Source: VXYL01 sp965116345
GTDB taxonomy: Bacteria; Pseudomonadota; Gammaproteobacteria; Pseudomonadales; Azotimanducaceae
Assembly: GCA_965116345.1 (NCBI GenBank)
Contig: OZ220680.1
Location: 2,604,001-2,668,000 of the forward strand
Direction: 5' to 3'
Length of the DNA stretch: 64,000 nt
The translations under genes and the position numbers were made by a program. Below are positions 18,801 through 27,259 of this stretch, one piece after another. Position 1 is the first letter of the stretch, and the number at the start of each line of letters is the position of its first letter. The notes under the pieces were generated by a model that was not told the DNA's origin, ran no database searches, and saw nothing but the letters and a program-made list of their open reading frames with translations.

Positions 18801-21800
18801 TCGTCCGCTCCGTCGCCGTCGTCCGGCCCGCTCCCCGGCCCGACTTCGAGCGTCGCCGTGCCGGCGAGCGCGTCGAGCTGTTGGGTGTCGCCGTGTTCGT
18901 CGACGTACTCCGGCGTCACCGTGACGGTCAGCGTCATCGGCACCGAGGCGTCGTGCCGGACGGTGGCCGTGGTTCCCGTCACGCTCTCGGCGCCGGCGCC
19001 CGCGCTCAGCGAATCGCCGCTCTCGGCGCTCCAGGACACGTCGTAGGACGTGGCGTGTGGCACCGCGTCCCAGGAGACGCTGGCGCTGGCGTCGTCCACC
19101 GCCGTGACCTGGACGTTGGCCACCGCCTCGGTGGGCGCGGGCGCGGCCTGCGCCAGCGAGGCTTGCGGGTTGTAGTTCTTGTTGTCGCCGGCCTCGGGCG
19201 TGCCGGTGATTTGGGGGCAACTGCTGCCGCTGCTGCTGATGGTATGGGCGCGGATGCTGCCGACGTACGTGGGGCGCAGGCCGCCGCCGGAGGCCGTGTG
19301 ACTGATCGTGGAACAACCCTTGCTGGGGGCGGGCAGGTCCTGCATGCTGACAACCCAGATCCGCCGATGGCACCGCCAAGCCGTGTCCGGCGTGCCGTCC
19401 CGGTCCTCCCCGACCCTGCCATTGGCCGACGCGAGCGAACCGTTCTCGGAGACGAAGATGTCGTCGTAGCCGGAGTTGTGGCAGCCCGGGTCGGCGTCGC
19501 GGTCCTCAAAGGTCACCGTCAGCGACTGCCGCGGCGTGTCGCCCGGTCTCATCGCCAGGCCGAACCTGGTGAAGTCGCTTGATGTGGCCGTCACCGTCAC
19601 CGTGCCGCCAGTCTCCGGGCGGCTCGACAGGCGCAGGCGGTACCAGAGCCCGCTTCTTCCGGGCGAGAAGTCCTGGCGAAAGCCGATGAACCCGTTCGAG
19701 GCCGTGATGGTGCTCGGACGCCGCCCGAGGCCGCTTCTGTTTCCCCTCCATATCGTCGTATCCCACGCCTCGAGCTCGGGTGCGTCGTCCACCTCCACCC
19801 GGACAGTGCCCAGGCTCCAGTTCGTGTAGTTACCGCCGTTGGCCGTGTGGGTCAGCGACAGCGTGCGGTTGAGATGGAGGGACGTCTGGTCCACGCCGGT
19901 CACCGTCACCTGCTGGGGTGTCTGGTAGTTCGATGCCGTGAAGGTAAGTGTTGTTGGGCTTGCGGTCGCGGCCCCGGTATAACTGCCCGTCGTGCCGATG
20001 GTGACGGTGGTGTCACCGCCCGATGGTGGTCTGGTCAGCCGCACACAATAGGTCGTCTCGCCGGTCTCGAGGATGCGAAGGCGAAGGCTGGGTTCACTGA
20101 AGATGCCGTTCTGGGCAGGGCACGTCGTCGCCGGCGGCGCGGCCTCGTCGTCCTCCAGCGTCAGGGTCGCCGCGTTGTTCGTCCCATGCGCCGTCACGCC
20201 GCCGCTCACCGTGGTGTCCAGCAGGCCGAGCGAGGACAGCGTCGCGGTGATCGTCTCGTGGGCCGCGTCTGGATCGTCGCGGCTCGCCACCGGGGTCAGC
20301 GTCACCGTCGCCGTCTGCACCGTGTTCGTGTCGTGGCCGGTGAAGACCACCCGCGGGTTGGCCGTCAATGCGTTCGCCAGCGTCACCCCGCTGTGCATGC
20401 TCGCCGCCGCGGCCGCGACCGTGAAGTCGTGGTTGGCGACGTTGCCGACGTCCGTGCTCCCCGGCAGACGCGCCCCGGTGGTCGTCGCCAGCGCGATCGG
20501 CACCCCGATGGTCTCTCCGGCATAGAGGCGCCGATCCAGCGAGATCGTGAGCACCGCCGTGTCCGTGGCGTCGCCCTCGGTCATGGTCGTGTCCGAACTG
20601 GCGGTGAGCGAGACCGTGGTGTCCTCGTCGTCCTGGATGAGCAGCTTGTCCGAGGCGTCGCTGGACGAGACCGTGTAGCTGTCGTTGGCCGCCGAGCAGC
20701 TCGCCGTGTTCGGCGCCACAACCTCGACGGTCACGCTGCTGTCCGGGTCGTCGGCGGCGGTGTTGGTCCAGGTGAGCTGATGGTTGCCCGAGCCGTTGGT
20801 CATGCCGCTGGCCAGCATGTTCACCGTCTGGATGCCCTCGTCGGCCGAGGCCACCCGGTCGATGGTGCCGCTCTCGGTCACGCGCACGCAGACGTCGAGG
20901 GCTTCCGGCAGCGGCTGGTTGGCGCTCAGGGGGAACCCGATGCCGACCCCGCCCTCGCTCTCGTTGACCTTCTTCTCGCCCGCGTCCGAGCGGCTCTCGC
21001 CCTCGCTGATCGGCAGGGACACCGAGATCTCCGGGGCCGGGGTGTCGTCGTCGAGGATCGTGTGGGTCGCCTCGGCGTTGAGAACTGTCACGCCGGATTC
21101 CGTGCTGGACAGCGTTGCGATTACCGTTTCGTCCGACTCGGCGTCGGTGTCACCCTTCACACGGATTGTGACCGCGCCGCTAGATCTGGTCTGGTTCGAG
21201 TTTATTCTCTCGCCAATGCAACCATCGCCATCTGAGTCCAGTGCAAGAAAACTACCGCCAAAAGTGGCTCCAGGCCGGTAGTCGGCGGTGGCGGCAATGG
21301 CGCCGGTCGTGGCCGTATCGTTGGTCGCCGTGCCGGTGAAACACACGATAAAATTGGTCGTATCGGCCCTTGTCTCAGACAGGGTCACCGTGAATTCGAG
21401 GTCCCGGGTGCTCGAATCGCCCTCGTTTGCGTCTGCGGGAGCACTGATGGACAGGGCCGCTTCGTTATCGATCTCGCCGTACGTGTTGATCTGCAGGCGG
21501 GTTGTGCTTTCATTCGGGTCGCTGACGAATCTCTTCCGTCCGGTGTACTGCGAGTTGCCTGCGTTGAAGATTCCCAGATCACTTGTGCCGGGGTTGTAGT
21601 CGATGTTGATCCTCACCACTTCCACGCCCTCGCTGACGGTGTCTAAAACGGTGGGAATGGAGACGGTCTTTACCGTTTCGTTTGTGCCGAACACGACCGA
21701 TGTGCTGGTGGCGGTGAAATCCGATGCGGAAGCAGGCGTGCTGCCGTTGGGGCAGGGACGCGCCCCCGCCCCCGAGATTGCGATGCAGGAATTGACATCC

Positions 21801-22174
21801 GCAGTTGACGGCACTGCCGTGGAAACCATGAAGGTGCGCTGGGCCGCGCTCACGTTGCCCGGCGCACTGTTCAGTTCAAGCGTAAGTACGATGTCCTCGC
21901 CCTCGTCGGCGTTGGTAACGCCGACGTCAAGGTCTCTGTAGGTCTGCGCGTCGGCCGGGGCGGTGAGGCTGATCAGCAGCGGCAGGCAGAGCAGGGCCGG
22001 GAGCAGGCCGCGCCGCGGTTTGCGGGCGGCGGCTCGGGCACCCGCCGCGGCGCGCGCGGGAGAGGGAGCGAAGCTGTCGGAGGGTGGGGCGGGACGGCGG
22101 GCATCGGAACGCCCGTTGGGGGAACGGGAAGGCTCAGGCCGATAGGCGGAGCGCCCTAGACGTCGGAACCTCAC
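15848..22174 (-). CDS. Giant exported Calx-beta / LamG repeat protein
   Basis: About 2108 residues. A long Arg/Pro/Ala-rich N-terminal stretch precedes a signal peptide core (about residues 57-76, ending A-D-A). Calx-beta-like domains, several ending in L/I-D-D-D-E/T, fill about residues 78-780. A fibronectin III-like segment lies near 1050-1140, two similar LamG/concanavalin-like domains at about 1152-1357 and 1485-1682 (each with H-W-R-F-D-G and I-D-D-V-R-I/L-Y), and a C-terminal module at about 1759-2100 also found in the protein at 51972-55319. The start is GTG at 22174; no other start codon precedes an in-frame TAA at 22330-22328, and there is no ribosome binding site. Likely role: surface adhesion or glycan binding. 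No sortase or T1SS signal was recognised. Confidence 0.82.
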   Translation of the reverse strand: MRFRRLGRSAYRPEPSRSPNGRSDARRPAPPSDSFAPSPARAAAGARAAARKPRRGLLPALLCLPLLISLTAPADAQTYRDLDVGVTNADEGEDIVLTLELNSAPGNVSAAQRTFMVSTAVPSTADVNSCIAISGAGARPCPNGSTPASASDFTATSTSVVFGTNETVKTVSIPTVLDTVSEGVEVVRINIDYNPGTSDLGIFNAGNSQYTGRKRFVSDPNESTTRLQINTYGEIDNEAALSISAPADANEGDSSTRDLEFTVTLSETRADTTNFIVCFTGTATNDTATTGAIAATADYRPGATFGGSFLALDSDGDGCIGERINSNQTRSSGAVTIRVKGDTDAESDETVIATLSSTESGVTVLNAEATHTILDDDTPAPEISVSLPISEGESRSDAGEKKVNESEGGVGIGFPLSANQPLPEALDVCVRVTESGTIDRVASADEGIQTVNMLASGMTNGSGNHQLTWTNTAADDPDSSVTVEVVAPNTASCSAANDSYTVSSSDASDKLLIQDDEDTTVSLTASSDTTMTEGDATDTAVLTISLDRRLYAGETIGVPIALATTTGARLPGSTDVGNVANHDFTVAAAAASMHSGVTLANALTANPRVVFTGHDTNTVQTATVTLTPVASRDDPDAAHETITATLSSLGLLDTTVSGGVTAHGTNNAATLTLEDDEAAPPATTCPAQNGIFSEPSLRLRILETGETTYCVRLTRPPSGGDTTVTIGTTGSYTGAATASPTTLTFTASNYQTPQQVTVTGVDQTSLHLNRTLSLTHTANGGNYTNWSLGTVRVEVDDAPELEAWDTTIWRGNRSGLGRRPSTITASNGFIGFRQDFSPGRSGLWYRLRLSSRPETGGTVTVTATSSDFTRFGLAMRPGDTPRQSLTVTFEDRDADPGCHNSGYDDIFVSENGSLASANGRVGEDRDGTPDTAWRCHRRIWVVSMQDLPAPSKGCSTISHTASGGGLRPTYVGSIRAHTISSSGSSCPQITGTPEAGDNKNYNPQASLAQAAPAPTEAVANVQVTAVDDASASVSWDAVPHATSYDVSWSAESGDSLSAGAGAESVTGTTATVRHDASVPMTLTVTVTPEYVDEHGDTQQLDALAGTATLEVGPGSGPDDGDGADDGGDGDGTDGGQGAGEPGTVPVAANPPAAVAHWRFDGDALDGAGSSHGTVGGGAAFAANDDGSGVGSHALVLDGIDDYVDLASHVSNFPLGDAARSVMGWFKADAGNQRQTFFTYGPNVAGQRFSIAADRTQVLVGVSGHAWGVNGLSLDDGWHHVVVTYAGGDSDSISIYLDGALQPASTLVGAPQPVDTRTGPAAIGRNVSGDAHYAGSIDDVRIYDVALSAGQVSALFNEHPQTPPPVTTAVTASATPGLAEGNLDGADVELTLDAGAFAATVATSDVTASGVSGVGVSSVTRDSDTQATATLAFDGTDFDTDATLTLTVSAAALAHSDADLSATLPVTAVDEPPPPPPPPPAVSIPVPVAHWRFDGGADDSAGSSNGAARNGASFTTAASVGSHALSLDGSDDYVDLASHASSFPLGNSARSITGWFRADAGNQRQTFFTYGPNVEGKRLSIAADRTQAVVAVSGHAWGVNGLSLADGWHHVAVTFPGGDSDDFSIYLDGTPQFASTLGGVRRQVDTRTGTAAIGRNVGGTAHYGGDIDDVRLYGYALSAEQVRAIAGRRETASAQDGARATAAMPGGLSPAPLALPRASGGTDGTGADGFGTDGFGASGVSRATASSSRAHGPLLPSASNPLRAGLVRIVNPSAQAGEVRIVAIDDAGRRGAPVTLDIGAGASAQFTSRDLEWGNAALGLSGSTGSGTGDWRLEIASDLDVEVLPYARSHDGMLHAMGDVAPVVDDVHRVALFNPADSPDAASRLRLTNRGAQALRADITGIDDTGASPGGIVSVEIGADASVLLAAAELEAGGSNLLGALGDGEGQWRLDIASDGDLAVMNLVETPDGRLANLSNATATSVPAREVHVVDRFPSSSDMANEQGVVRIVNGSDSAASVRIEPNDSTGWRHYAPLTLTLGANAAANLGTWDLELGNAAKGLADGAGPGAGGAWRLAISSDGDIEVLTYVRAPNGLLKLPPADAAAEDKPR

Positions 22175-22190
22175 AAGACGCGGGAAGAGC

Positions 22191-22323
22191 GGCTCGGCTC
22201 GGCTCGGCTCGGCTCGGCTCGGCTCGGCTCGGCTCGGCTCGGCTCGGCTCGGCTCGGCTCGGCTCGGCTCGGCTCGGCTCGGCTCGGCTCGGCTCGGCTC
22301 GGCTCGGCTCGGCTCGGCTCGGC
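22191..22323. repeat. Perfect pentanucleotide tandem repeat (GGCTC)26
   Basis: Twenty-six exact copies of GGCTC (22191-22320) followed by a partial GGC. On the minus strand it lies between a candidate promoter (22358-22327) and the GTG start of the giant gene (22174), so it is expected to be in the 5' leader. All frames read through the tract as a pentapeptide cycle (E-P-S-R-A on the minus strand). Pentanucleotide tracts are prone to slipped-strand changes. Confidence 0.95.
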
Positions 22324-22326
22324 AGG

Positions 22327-22358
22327 ATTATACGGGCGGCATCATCCCGGAATGTCAA
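22327..22358 (-). promoter_or_regulatory. Candidate promoter of the giant Calx-beta gene
   Basis: On the minus strand TTGACA (22358-22353) and TATAAT (22332-22327) are both perfect sigma70 hexamers, but the spacer is 20 nt instead of about 17. It is immediately upstream of the GGCTC tract. Confidence 0.45.
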
Positions 22359-23723
22359 GCGGAATCGCCCATTTACTGCGGTTTCCGCCGTGCCGGACGG
22401 CGCTGTTCGATTAGAATCCTCGCGCATCTCGCATACCCTTCCCGATGAGGTTGCTGCCGCACTTCAACGGCAAATATCAAAGACATAGCACATTGCGCGG
22501 CATTGTGCACGAGTTTTGCATGTTGGCCAGCAGGGCCAGCACTTCTCATTTTGGCGTCGGACTACACTGTCAAGTGCATTGCGCCACGCGTTTCCGGGTC
22601 AATTCGGGCCAAATCAACCGGCAGACCGGCGCTGTTAAGGGGGCTGAAGGCCAAAACTAGAATTGCTGCATGTTGGCTGAGTGCCGACGGGACGCAACCG
22701 TCCGGGCAAGCCGGCATGTGGCGGTGTTTTCCGACACTCGTGACCCCGCGGATGCAGCCTTCCTCCGCGTTGTGCCGCGCAATGCAGGTCCGAATTGCTC
22801 GCGGCGTACGGGCGCCACCGAACGCTTGCGACGGGACGTTCAGCAGCTGGCCGAGCGGCATGGCGCGCGCGCCCGCTATGGCAGGGCGCTTCGCCTGCCC
22901 TGCCATAGCGGGGGCGCGCACTCTCCAACCGTTCACGCACACATTTGCACGCATTACCCGGCGTCGCCCATAATTCCACCCACTTACCCGCCAACTCCGA
23001 CCGGAGCGGCAACGTTGGACCGCAGGGTCCTAGCTACACCAGAGAAGCGGCGCACCGACGCCTGAACCGGGGCACCCGTACGCGGCTCCGGCGCGTGAAG
23101 ACGCGGCAAGTGCATGTGACACCAAAGCGTACCGGGGGCGACGGCGGCCTCCGGCGCGGCGACATCCGCGCAAGCGCGACCCGGGGCGACCCTCCGGCGA
23201 GCGCAACGCCGACTGGCCCTAAACCGATTCCCCGCCGGCCACGGGGACGTGCCTGACCGAAGGCAGCTACTACGGGGCGACTGCACGGCTCCCCGAACGC
23301 AGCGATCCTGCGACAGTGCGGCAGGAGGCCACCCACGCCTCCGGCGGGTCACGCCCGCGAAGTCGCGCCGGGCGGTCCCGGCAACACACCGTTTGGGCCA
23401 CAAGCCCATAGCAGCAAGCAACCCGATGCGATCCATCGGCGCTTCCAGGCGTCCGTGCGCAACCGTGACGAACGCGGCATGGACGGGATGCGGCAGAAGC
23501 ATCCCGCGCGGCTACACAGCGCGACAACCACCTGCAACGGCGAGAACGGTCCCGGCCGTGTCCTCAAGGACAGAACGGGGGCGAGTCGGGAGAGGAACGC
23601 CACGGCGATTCCTCTCCCGCTGAGCCGCGTCGATCCGGACGCTTCGAGAGAAGCGTTGGAACGCGGCAACAGTTCTAACACGCGACGGATCACCACACAG
23701 GTCGTGCGCTCGGAGGTACGCAC
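22359..23723. other. Intergenic region upstream of the giant gene, no supported gene
   Basis: About 1.4 kb with no open frame that carries family motifs. The single clear structure is the long hairpin at 22865-22919. Sequence near 22430-22680 is less GC-rich than its surroundings. Confidence 0.45.
22865..22919. repeat. Long hairpin, 23-nt arms
   Basis: Arms 22865-22887 and 22897-22919 are complementary except for one mismatch, with a 9-nt loop (GCTTCGCCT). No T-run follows on either strand, so it is not a standard terminator. It could be a recombination site, a mobile palindrome or a structured RNA. Confidence 0.55.
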
Positions 23724-24149
23724 ATGGGACAGCGCCGGTCGAAACTCGACCGCCACGGAGCCGAACTGCTCGCCCTGCGGCGGGCCGGGGCCTCGATCGC
23801 CCAGTTGACCCGCTGGCTGCGCTTCGAGCGCGACACCGTCGTCGCGGCCACCACGGTCGGGCGCTGGTTCCGCAACATGCACGCACGCCGTTTCGACAAC
23901 CTCGACCTGGCCGACGGCTTCGACCTCGCCGCCGCGCTCGACGAACTCCGGGTCCGCGACCGGGAGCTGCGGTTTCCGCGCTTGGCCGTCTCGTGCATCG
24001 ACGAGTACGGCTACCACGTTCTCCGACTGCGGGCGGAGGGGGCGACCATCGGCGAGTGCCACCGGGCGCTGCGCGACGAGCGCGGGCTGCGGGTGGACCG
24101 CTCCACCGTTTCCCGCTGGCTGCGCAAGCACGCCAATGGCGCGGCATAG
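23724..24149 (+). CDS. Double helix-turn-helix DNA-binding protein
   Basis: A 141-residue basic protein with two similar helix-turn-helix halves. The first is A-G-A-S-I-A-Q-L-T-R-W-L ending T-V-G-R-W-F-R (about residues 18-48); the second is E-G-A-T-I-G-E-C-H-R-A-L ending T-V-S-R-W-L-R-K (about residues 105-137). It overlaps the start of the downstream recombinase by 14 nt, so the two are probably translated together. By position it may be a regulator, a directionality factor or an accessory DNA-binding subunit of the recombinase. The family is not recognised. Confidence 0.65.
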   Translation: MGQRRSKLDRHGAELLALRRAGASIAQLTRWLRFERDTVVAATTVGRWFRNMHARRFDNLDLADGFDLAAALDELRVRDRELRFPRLAVSCIDEYGYHVLRLRAEGATIGECHRALRDERGLRVDRSTVSRWLRKHANGAA

Positions 24150-25086
24150 CCGTCCCCGCCGCGGCCGAGACCAGCCGCGCCACCGGTTCCGGACGAAGCC
24201 CACCGATCCGAGGAAGCAGGCCGCCGGCGTCGTCAAGCGCCTGCAGGGCGCGCGCATCCGGTCGGTCGGCACCGCGAGGAACTACCAGGAGCGCCTGGTA
24301 CAGATCGCGGCGCGCCTCGACGTGGCGCTGACCGCGCTGACCCCGGAGCGGGCCGTGGCGTACCTGCGGGACCGTGCGGCCCATGTCGGGCAGAAGACGC
24401 TGGACATGGAGCGGCAGGCGATCCAGGCCATGATGGTCGGCGTCACCGGCCAACTGCCGCCCGGCGCCACGCTGCCGGTGGTGAAGTCCACGGAACCGCA
24501 CCGACCCAGGCCGCGCGCCTACTCCCCGGCGCAGGTCCGCGCCGTCGCCGCGCGGCAGGCCGCGCGCAACGCGGTCGCAACCGAGATCGCCCACGCTTCC
24601 GGGATCCGGGCCCACGAGCTGCTCACCCTCGGCCGTCCCGCAGAACAGCCGCCCGACGACCGGCGCGAGAGGTCCCACCTGACCGGCACCGCCGCGGAGG
24701 GCATGAAGTTCGCCGGCCGGGACGGCGTGGTCTACACCGTGGCGGGGAAGGGCGGGCTGGTCCGCGAGGTGCTGCTGCCGCGCAGTCTGGCGGATCGCCT
24801 CGAGGAGCGGCGACTGGACGCCCCGGAACCCGTCCTCGACCGCGGCGTCCGCTACGCTCAGCGCTACGACGTCGGCGGCGGCCACGCCTTCAGCGTGTCG
24901 TTCTCACGCGCCAGCGTCGAGGCGCTGGGCAAGAGCAAGGGCGCCCATAGCCTGAGGCACAGCTACGCCCAATCGAGGATGCGGGAGCTCATGCACCACG
25001 CGGAATACCGCCACGCGCTCGCCATCGTCTCCGAGGAATTGGGCCACTTCCGAAGCCAGATCACCGAAGCGATCTATCTGCGCTGA
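24136..25086 (+). CDS. Tyrosine recombinase / integrase (second of three)
   Basis: A 316-residue site-specific recombinase. The catalytic Arg is in S-G-I-R-A-H-E-L, the Lys in G-K-G-G-L-V-R-E-V, H-x-x-R in H-S-L-R-H-S-Y-A, the next His in L-G-H-F-R-S-Q, and the nucleophile Tyr in E-A-I-Y-L-R, two residues from the end. The motif set is complete. The N-terminal 30 residues are strongly basic. It starts inside the end of the double-HTH gene. The catalytic core resembles the integrase at 13731-14648, on the opposite strand about 10 kb away, with the giant gene between them. Confidence 0.83.
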   Translation: MARHSRPRRGRDQPRHRFRTKPTDPRKQAAGVVKRLQGARIRSVGTARNYQERLVQIAARLDVALTALTPERAVAYLRDRAAHVGQKTLDMERQAIQAMMVGVTGQLPPGATLPVVKSTEPHRPRPRAYSPAQVRAVAARQAARNAVATEIAHASGIRAHELLTLGRPAEQPPDDRRERSHLTGTAAEGMKFAGRDGVVYTVAGKGGLVREVLLPRSLADRLEERRLDAPEPVLDRGVRYAQRYDVGGGHAFSVSFSRASVEALGKSKGAHSLRHSYAQSRMRELMHHAEYRHALAIVSEELGHFRSQITEAIYLR

Positions 25087-25298
25087 GCAGAGATCCCGGG
25101 CGCTCCGCCCAGGCCGCGGGCAGTCGACCTGCACGTCCTTCCTCCCTCCCGGTGAACGGAATCCCCCCAGCATGACGAACGTGCTCGCCCGGCAACCCGG
25201 CTGCGCCGGGTCCTCCACTGCGTTGCGGCCCTGCGGGTGCCCGGCCTGCGCGCGCCCGTCCGACTTCGGGGCATTCCATTCAATGCCGGAGTCGCAGC

Positions 25299-25736
25299 AT
25301 GACCACCACCACCGCCGCCACTACACCCAACTGCAACCACTGCCGCCGCCGTCCCGCCGCCCCGGCGAGAAAGCGATGTCGGCCGTGTCTCGACAAGGCC
25401 GCCGCCAACTCCCGCAAGCGCTACGCCAGGCTCGCCGCCAAGTCCGCCTGCACGCGATGCGGAAAGCGTCGCGCCATGCCCGGCGAGTCGCGCTGCTCCG
25501 ACTGCGCGCACACGCTGCCGAAGTCCTGGCCGCGGCTGATCCGCGCCTGGTACATCGAGACCGTCGGCGGCTTCGAGTTCGGGCCGTACCGCGACGAGAT
25601 CGAAGCCCACGCCGACGCCGTCATGCGTCGCATCGAGCCCCGCTTCGGCGAGTACGCCGTCTACGCCCGCACCGAACTCGACGGCACGCCGGACCTCGAC
25701 GACCTCCGCACGCGCCTGTCCTTCGAGATCGGCTGA
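25299..25736 (+). CDS. Small Cys-rich (zinc-finger-like) protein
   Basis: A 145-residue protein with four C-x-x-C pairs in its first 70 residues (C-N-H-C, C-R-P-C, C-T-R-C, C-S-D-C), enough for two zinc sites, then an acidic C-terminal half with no recognised domain. GGAG 7 nt before the ATG supports the start, and a small dyad GGCATT / CCATTC / AATGCC lies just upstream (25270-25287). Set between two recombinases, it is probably island cargo or an accessory DNA-binding factor. The function is unknown. Confidence 0.6.
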   Translation: MTTTTAATTPNCNHCRRRPAAPARKRCRPCLDKAAANSRKRYARLAAKSACTRCGKRRAMPGESRCSDCAHTLPKSWPRLIRAWYIETVGGFEFGPYRDEIEAHADAVMRRIEPRFGEYAVYARTELDGTPDLDDLRTRLSFEIG

Positions 25737-25794
25737 GCGCACCGCGCCACGGCAGGGCGTCGGCATCCCCGGCGCCTGCCCGCGGCGTCCGTCC

Positions 25795-26967
25795 TCAGTT
25801 CCCCGGCGCGCCGGATAGGTGGTCGGACCACGCCTGCATGACGGGCCGCCGCTTCTCGAGGAGATCGTCGCGCGCGTAGGCGGCCACGGTCTTCGAGCCC
25901 TCGACGTGCGCCAGCGCGAACTCGGAAAGCAGTTCGTCCACGCCCTCGTGGCGGGCCCAGTCCTTGAAACTCGATCGGAAGCCGTGTGCCGTGCCATTGA
26001 TGTCCGCCTTCCGCAGCGCGTTCGCCAACGCCGTGGCGCCCAGCTTCCTGCCATGCGGGCCGGGGAAGGCCAGATCCCCGTGGCCGTTCGTCCCGCGCGC
26101 TTCTTCCAGCACCGCCAGGGCGCCGGTGGACAGCGGCACCCGGTGGGGCCGGTAGCGCTTCATGTGCGCCTCCGGCACCGTCCACGTCGCCGCCTCGACA
26201 TCGAACTCGTCCCAGGTCGCCCGCCTGACCTCCGCCTGCCGCGCCGCCGTCAGCACGCCGAACCGGAGCGCCAGTTGCAGACCGCGGGCGATGCGCGGGT
26301 GGGCGTCCACCTTGGCGAGCGCATCCGCCACGTCGGCGAAGTGCAGCGCCGGGTGGTGGCGCACCGCCGCCGCCTTCGGCAGCGAGCGCATCACCGTCTC
26401 CACGATCGCCCGGCCGCTGCCGGCCGGCTCGCGCAGGTTCTCCACCTCCGCCCACTCCAGCACCGCCACGATGCGGCCCGCCACCAGGCGCACCGTGGCG
26501 TGCTTGCCGGCCAGCGCCAGCGGACGCAGCACGCGCTTCACGTCACTGGTCGCCACCGCGCCCACGTGCATGGTGCCCATGACGGGCAACACGTACGCGT
26601 CCATCGACGAGCGCCAGTCGCGGGCCGTCTTAGCGGCCGTGCCGCGCCGCCAGGTCTCCGCCTTCTCCGCCATGGCCCTCGGCTCGGCTTCCGCGAAGGA
26701 GATGGTGCGCGCGCGGCGCGGATCCCCGCCGGTGCGCGCCACGGCGCGGTTGTCCGCCGCCGTCCGCCTAGCGTCGGCGAGGCTCACCAGTTCGGCGTTG
26801 CCGAGGCCGATGTCGACCCGGCGGCCGTGGATCATGATGCGCTGCACCCAGGAGCGGGAGCCGGAATCGCGCACCCGCAGCATGAGGCCGTTGCCGTCCA
26901 CGTAGCTGCCGGGGCCGGCGTGGCGTACCATTTGGGCGGACAGGGCGTTGCGATTGAGCTTCGGCAT
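25795..26967 (-). CDS. P4-type tyrosine integrase (third of three)
   Basis: A 390-residue integrase of the prophage P4 kind. The N-terminal arm-binding domain (about residues 1-90) has the signature K-L-N-R-N-A-L and G-L-M-L-R-V. The catalytic domain has T-A-A-R-Q-A-E-V-R, H-G-F-R-S-S-F-K-D-W, L-A-H-V-E-G and the nucleophile in V-A-A-Y-A-R-D-D-L. In the P4 group these enzymes usually integrate at tRNA or tmRNA genes, but none is visible next to it. It is transcribed leftwards from the right edge of the island, with a good candidate promoter at 27027-26999. Confidence 0.88.
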   Translation of the reverse strand: MPKLNRNALSAQMVRHAGPGSYVDGNGLMLRVRDSGSRSWVQRIMIHGRRVDIGLGNAELVSLADARRTAADNRAVARTGGDPRRARTISFAEAEPRAMAEKAETWRRGTAAKTARDWRSSMDAYVLPVMGTMHVGAVATSDVKRVLRPLALAGKHATVRLVAGRIVAVLEWAEVENLREPAGSGRAIVETVMRSLPKAAAVRHHPALHFADVADALAKVDAHPRIARGLQLALRFGVLTAARQAEVRRATWDEFDVEAATWTVPEAHMKRYRPHRVPLSTGALAVLEEARGTNGHGDLAFPGPHGRKLGATALANALRKADINGTAHGFRSSFKDWARHEGVDELLSEFALAHVEGSKTVAAYARDDLLEKRRPVMQAWSDHLSGAPGN

Positions 26968-26979
26968 GGGACTGGGACT

Positions 26980-27027
26980 GTTTCCTAGCTGGAAACACAG
27001 TATACGATGATCGAAAATGGCTTACAA
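26980..27027 (-). promoter_or_regulatory. Promoter and operator-like palindrome of the P4-type integrase
   Basis: On the minus strand, TTGTAA (27027-27022) and TATACT (27004-26999) are separated by 17 nt. Just downstream lies the dyad GTTTCCTAGCTGGAAAC (26996-26980), whose outer 6 bp pair exactly. It ends 12 nt before the ATG at 26967, so it covers the expected transcript start and may be an operator or hide the ribosome binding site. Confidence 0.5.
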
Positions 27028-27259
27028 CGCGTCCCACAAAGAAGGGCGGCAACCGTTGGCGTCGAATGACACTGGATGGCACCTTGTTGCACGGTCGAAA
27101 ACGACCTTATCCGATTGATCATAAACGATATTATTGGACGATCAGAGGAGCAGACCGTTGCAGATGCACGCAGACCGTCCTACTTCAAACGCTTGTACGG
27201 CGCAAGCTCCGAGCGCATCCCTGTGTGGCAAACTTTACGGTCCGCTGCGCGCAAGGTGA

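Noticed and set aside
17561..19582. Plus-strand open frame of more than 600 codons
   Set aside because: Shadow of the giant Calx-beta gene; composition is Arg/Gly/Val-rich with no motif.
22191..22320. CRISPR-like array
   Set aside because: Units are 5 bp and contiguous with no spacers; it is a simple tandem repeat.
22134..22427. Minus-strand frame reading through the GGCTC tract as A-E-P-S-R repeats
   Set aside because: The repeat has no stop in any frame, so long frames arise by default; the ATG at 22427 lies upstream of the candidate -10 box. It is noted only for its possible role if the tract changes length.
25172..25879. Plus-strand frame overlapping the Cys-rich protein
   Set aside because: It is out of frame with the C-x-x-C pairs and has no motif; the gene at 25299 has the better start.
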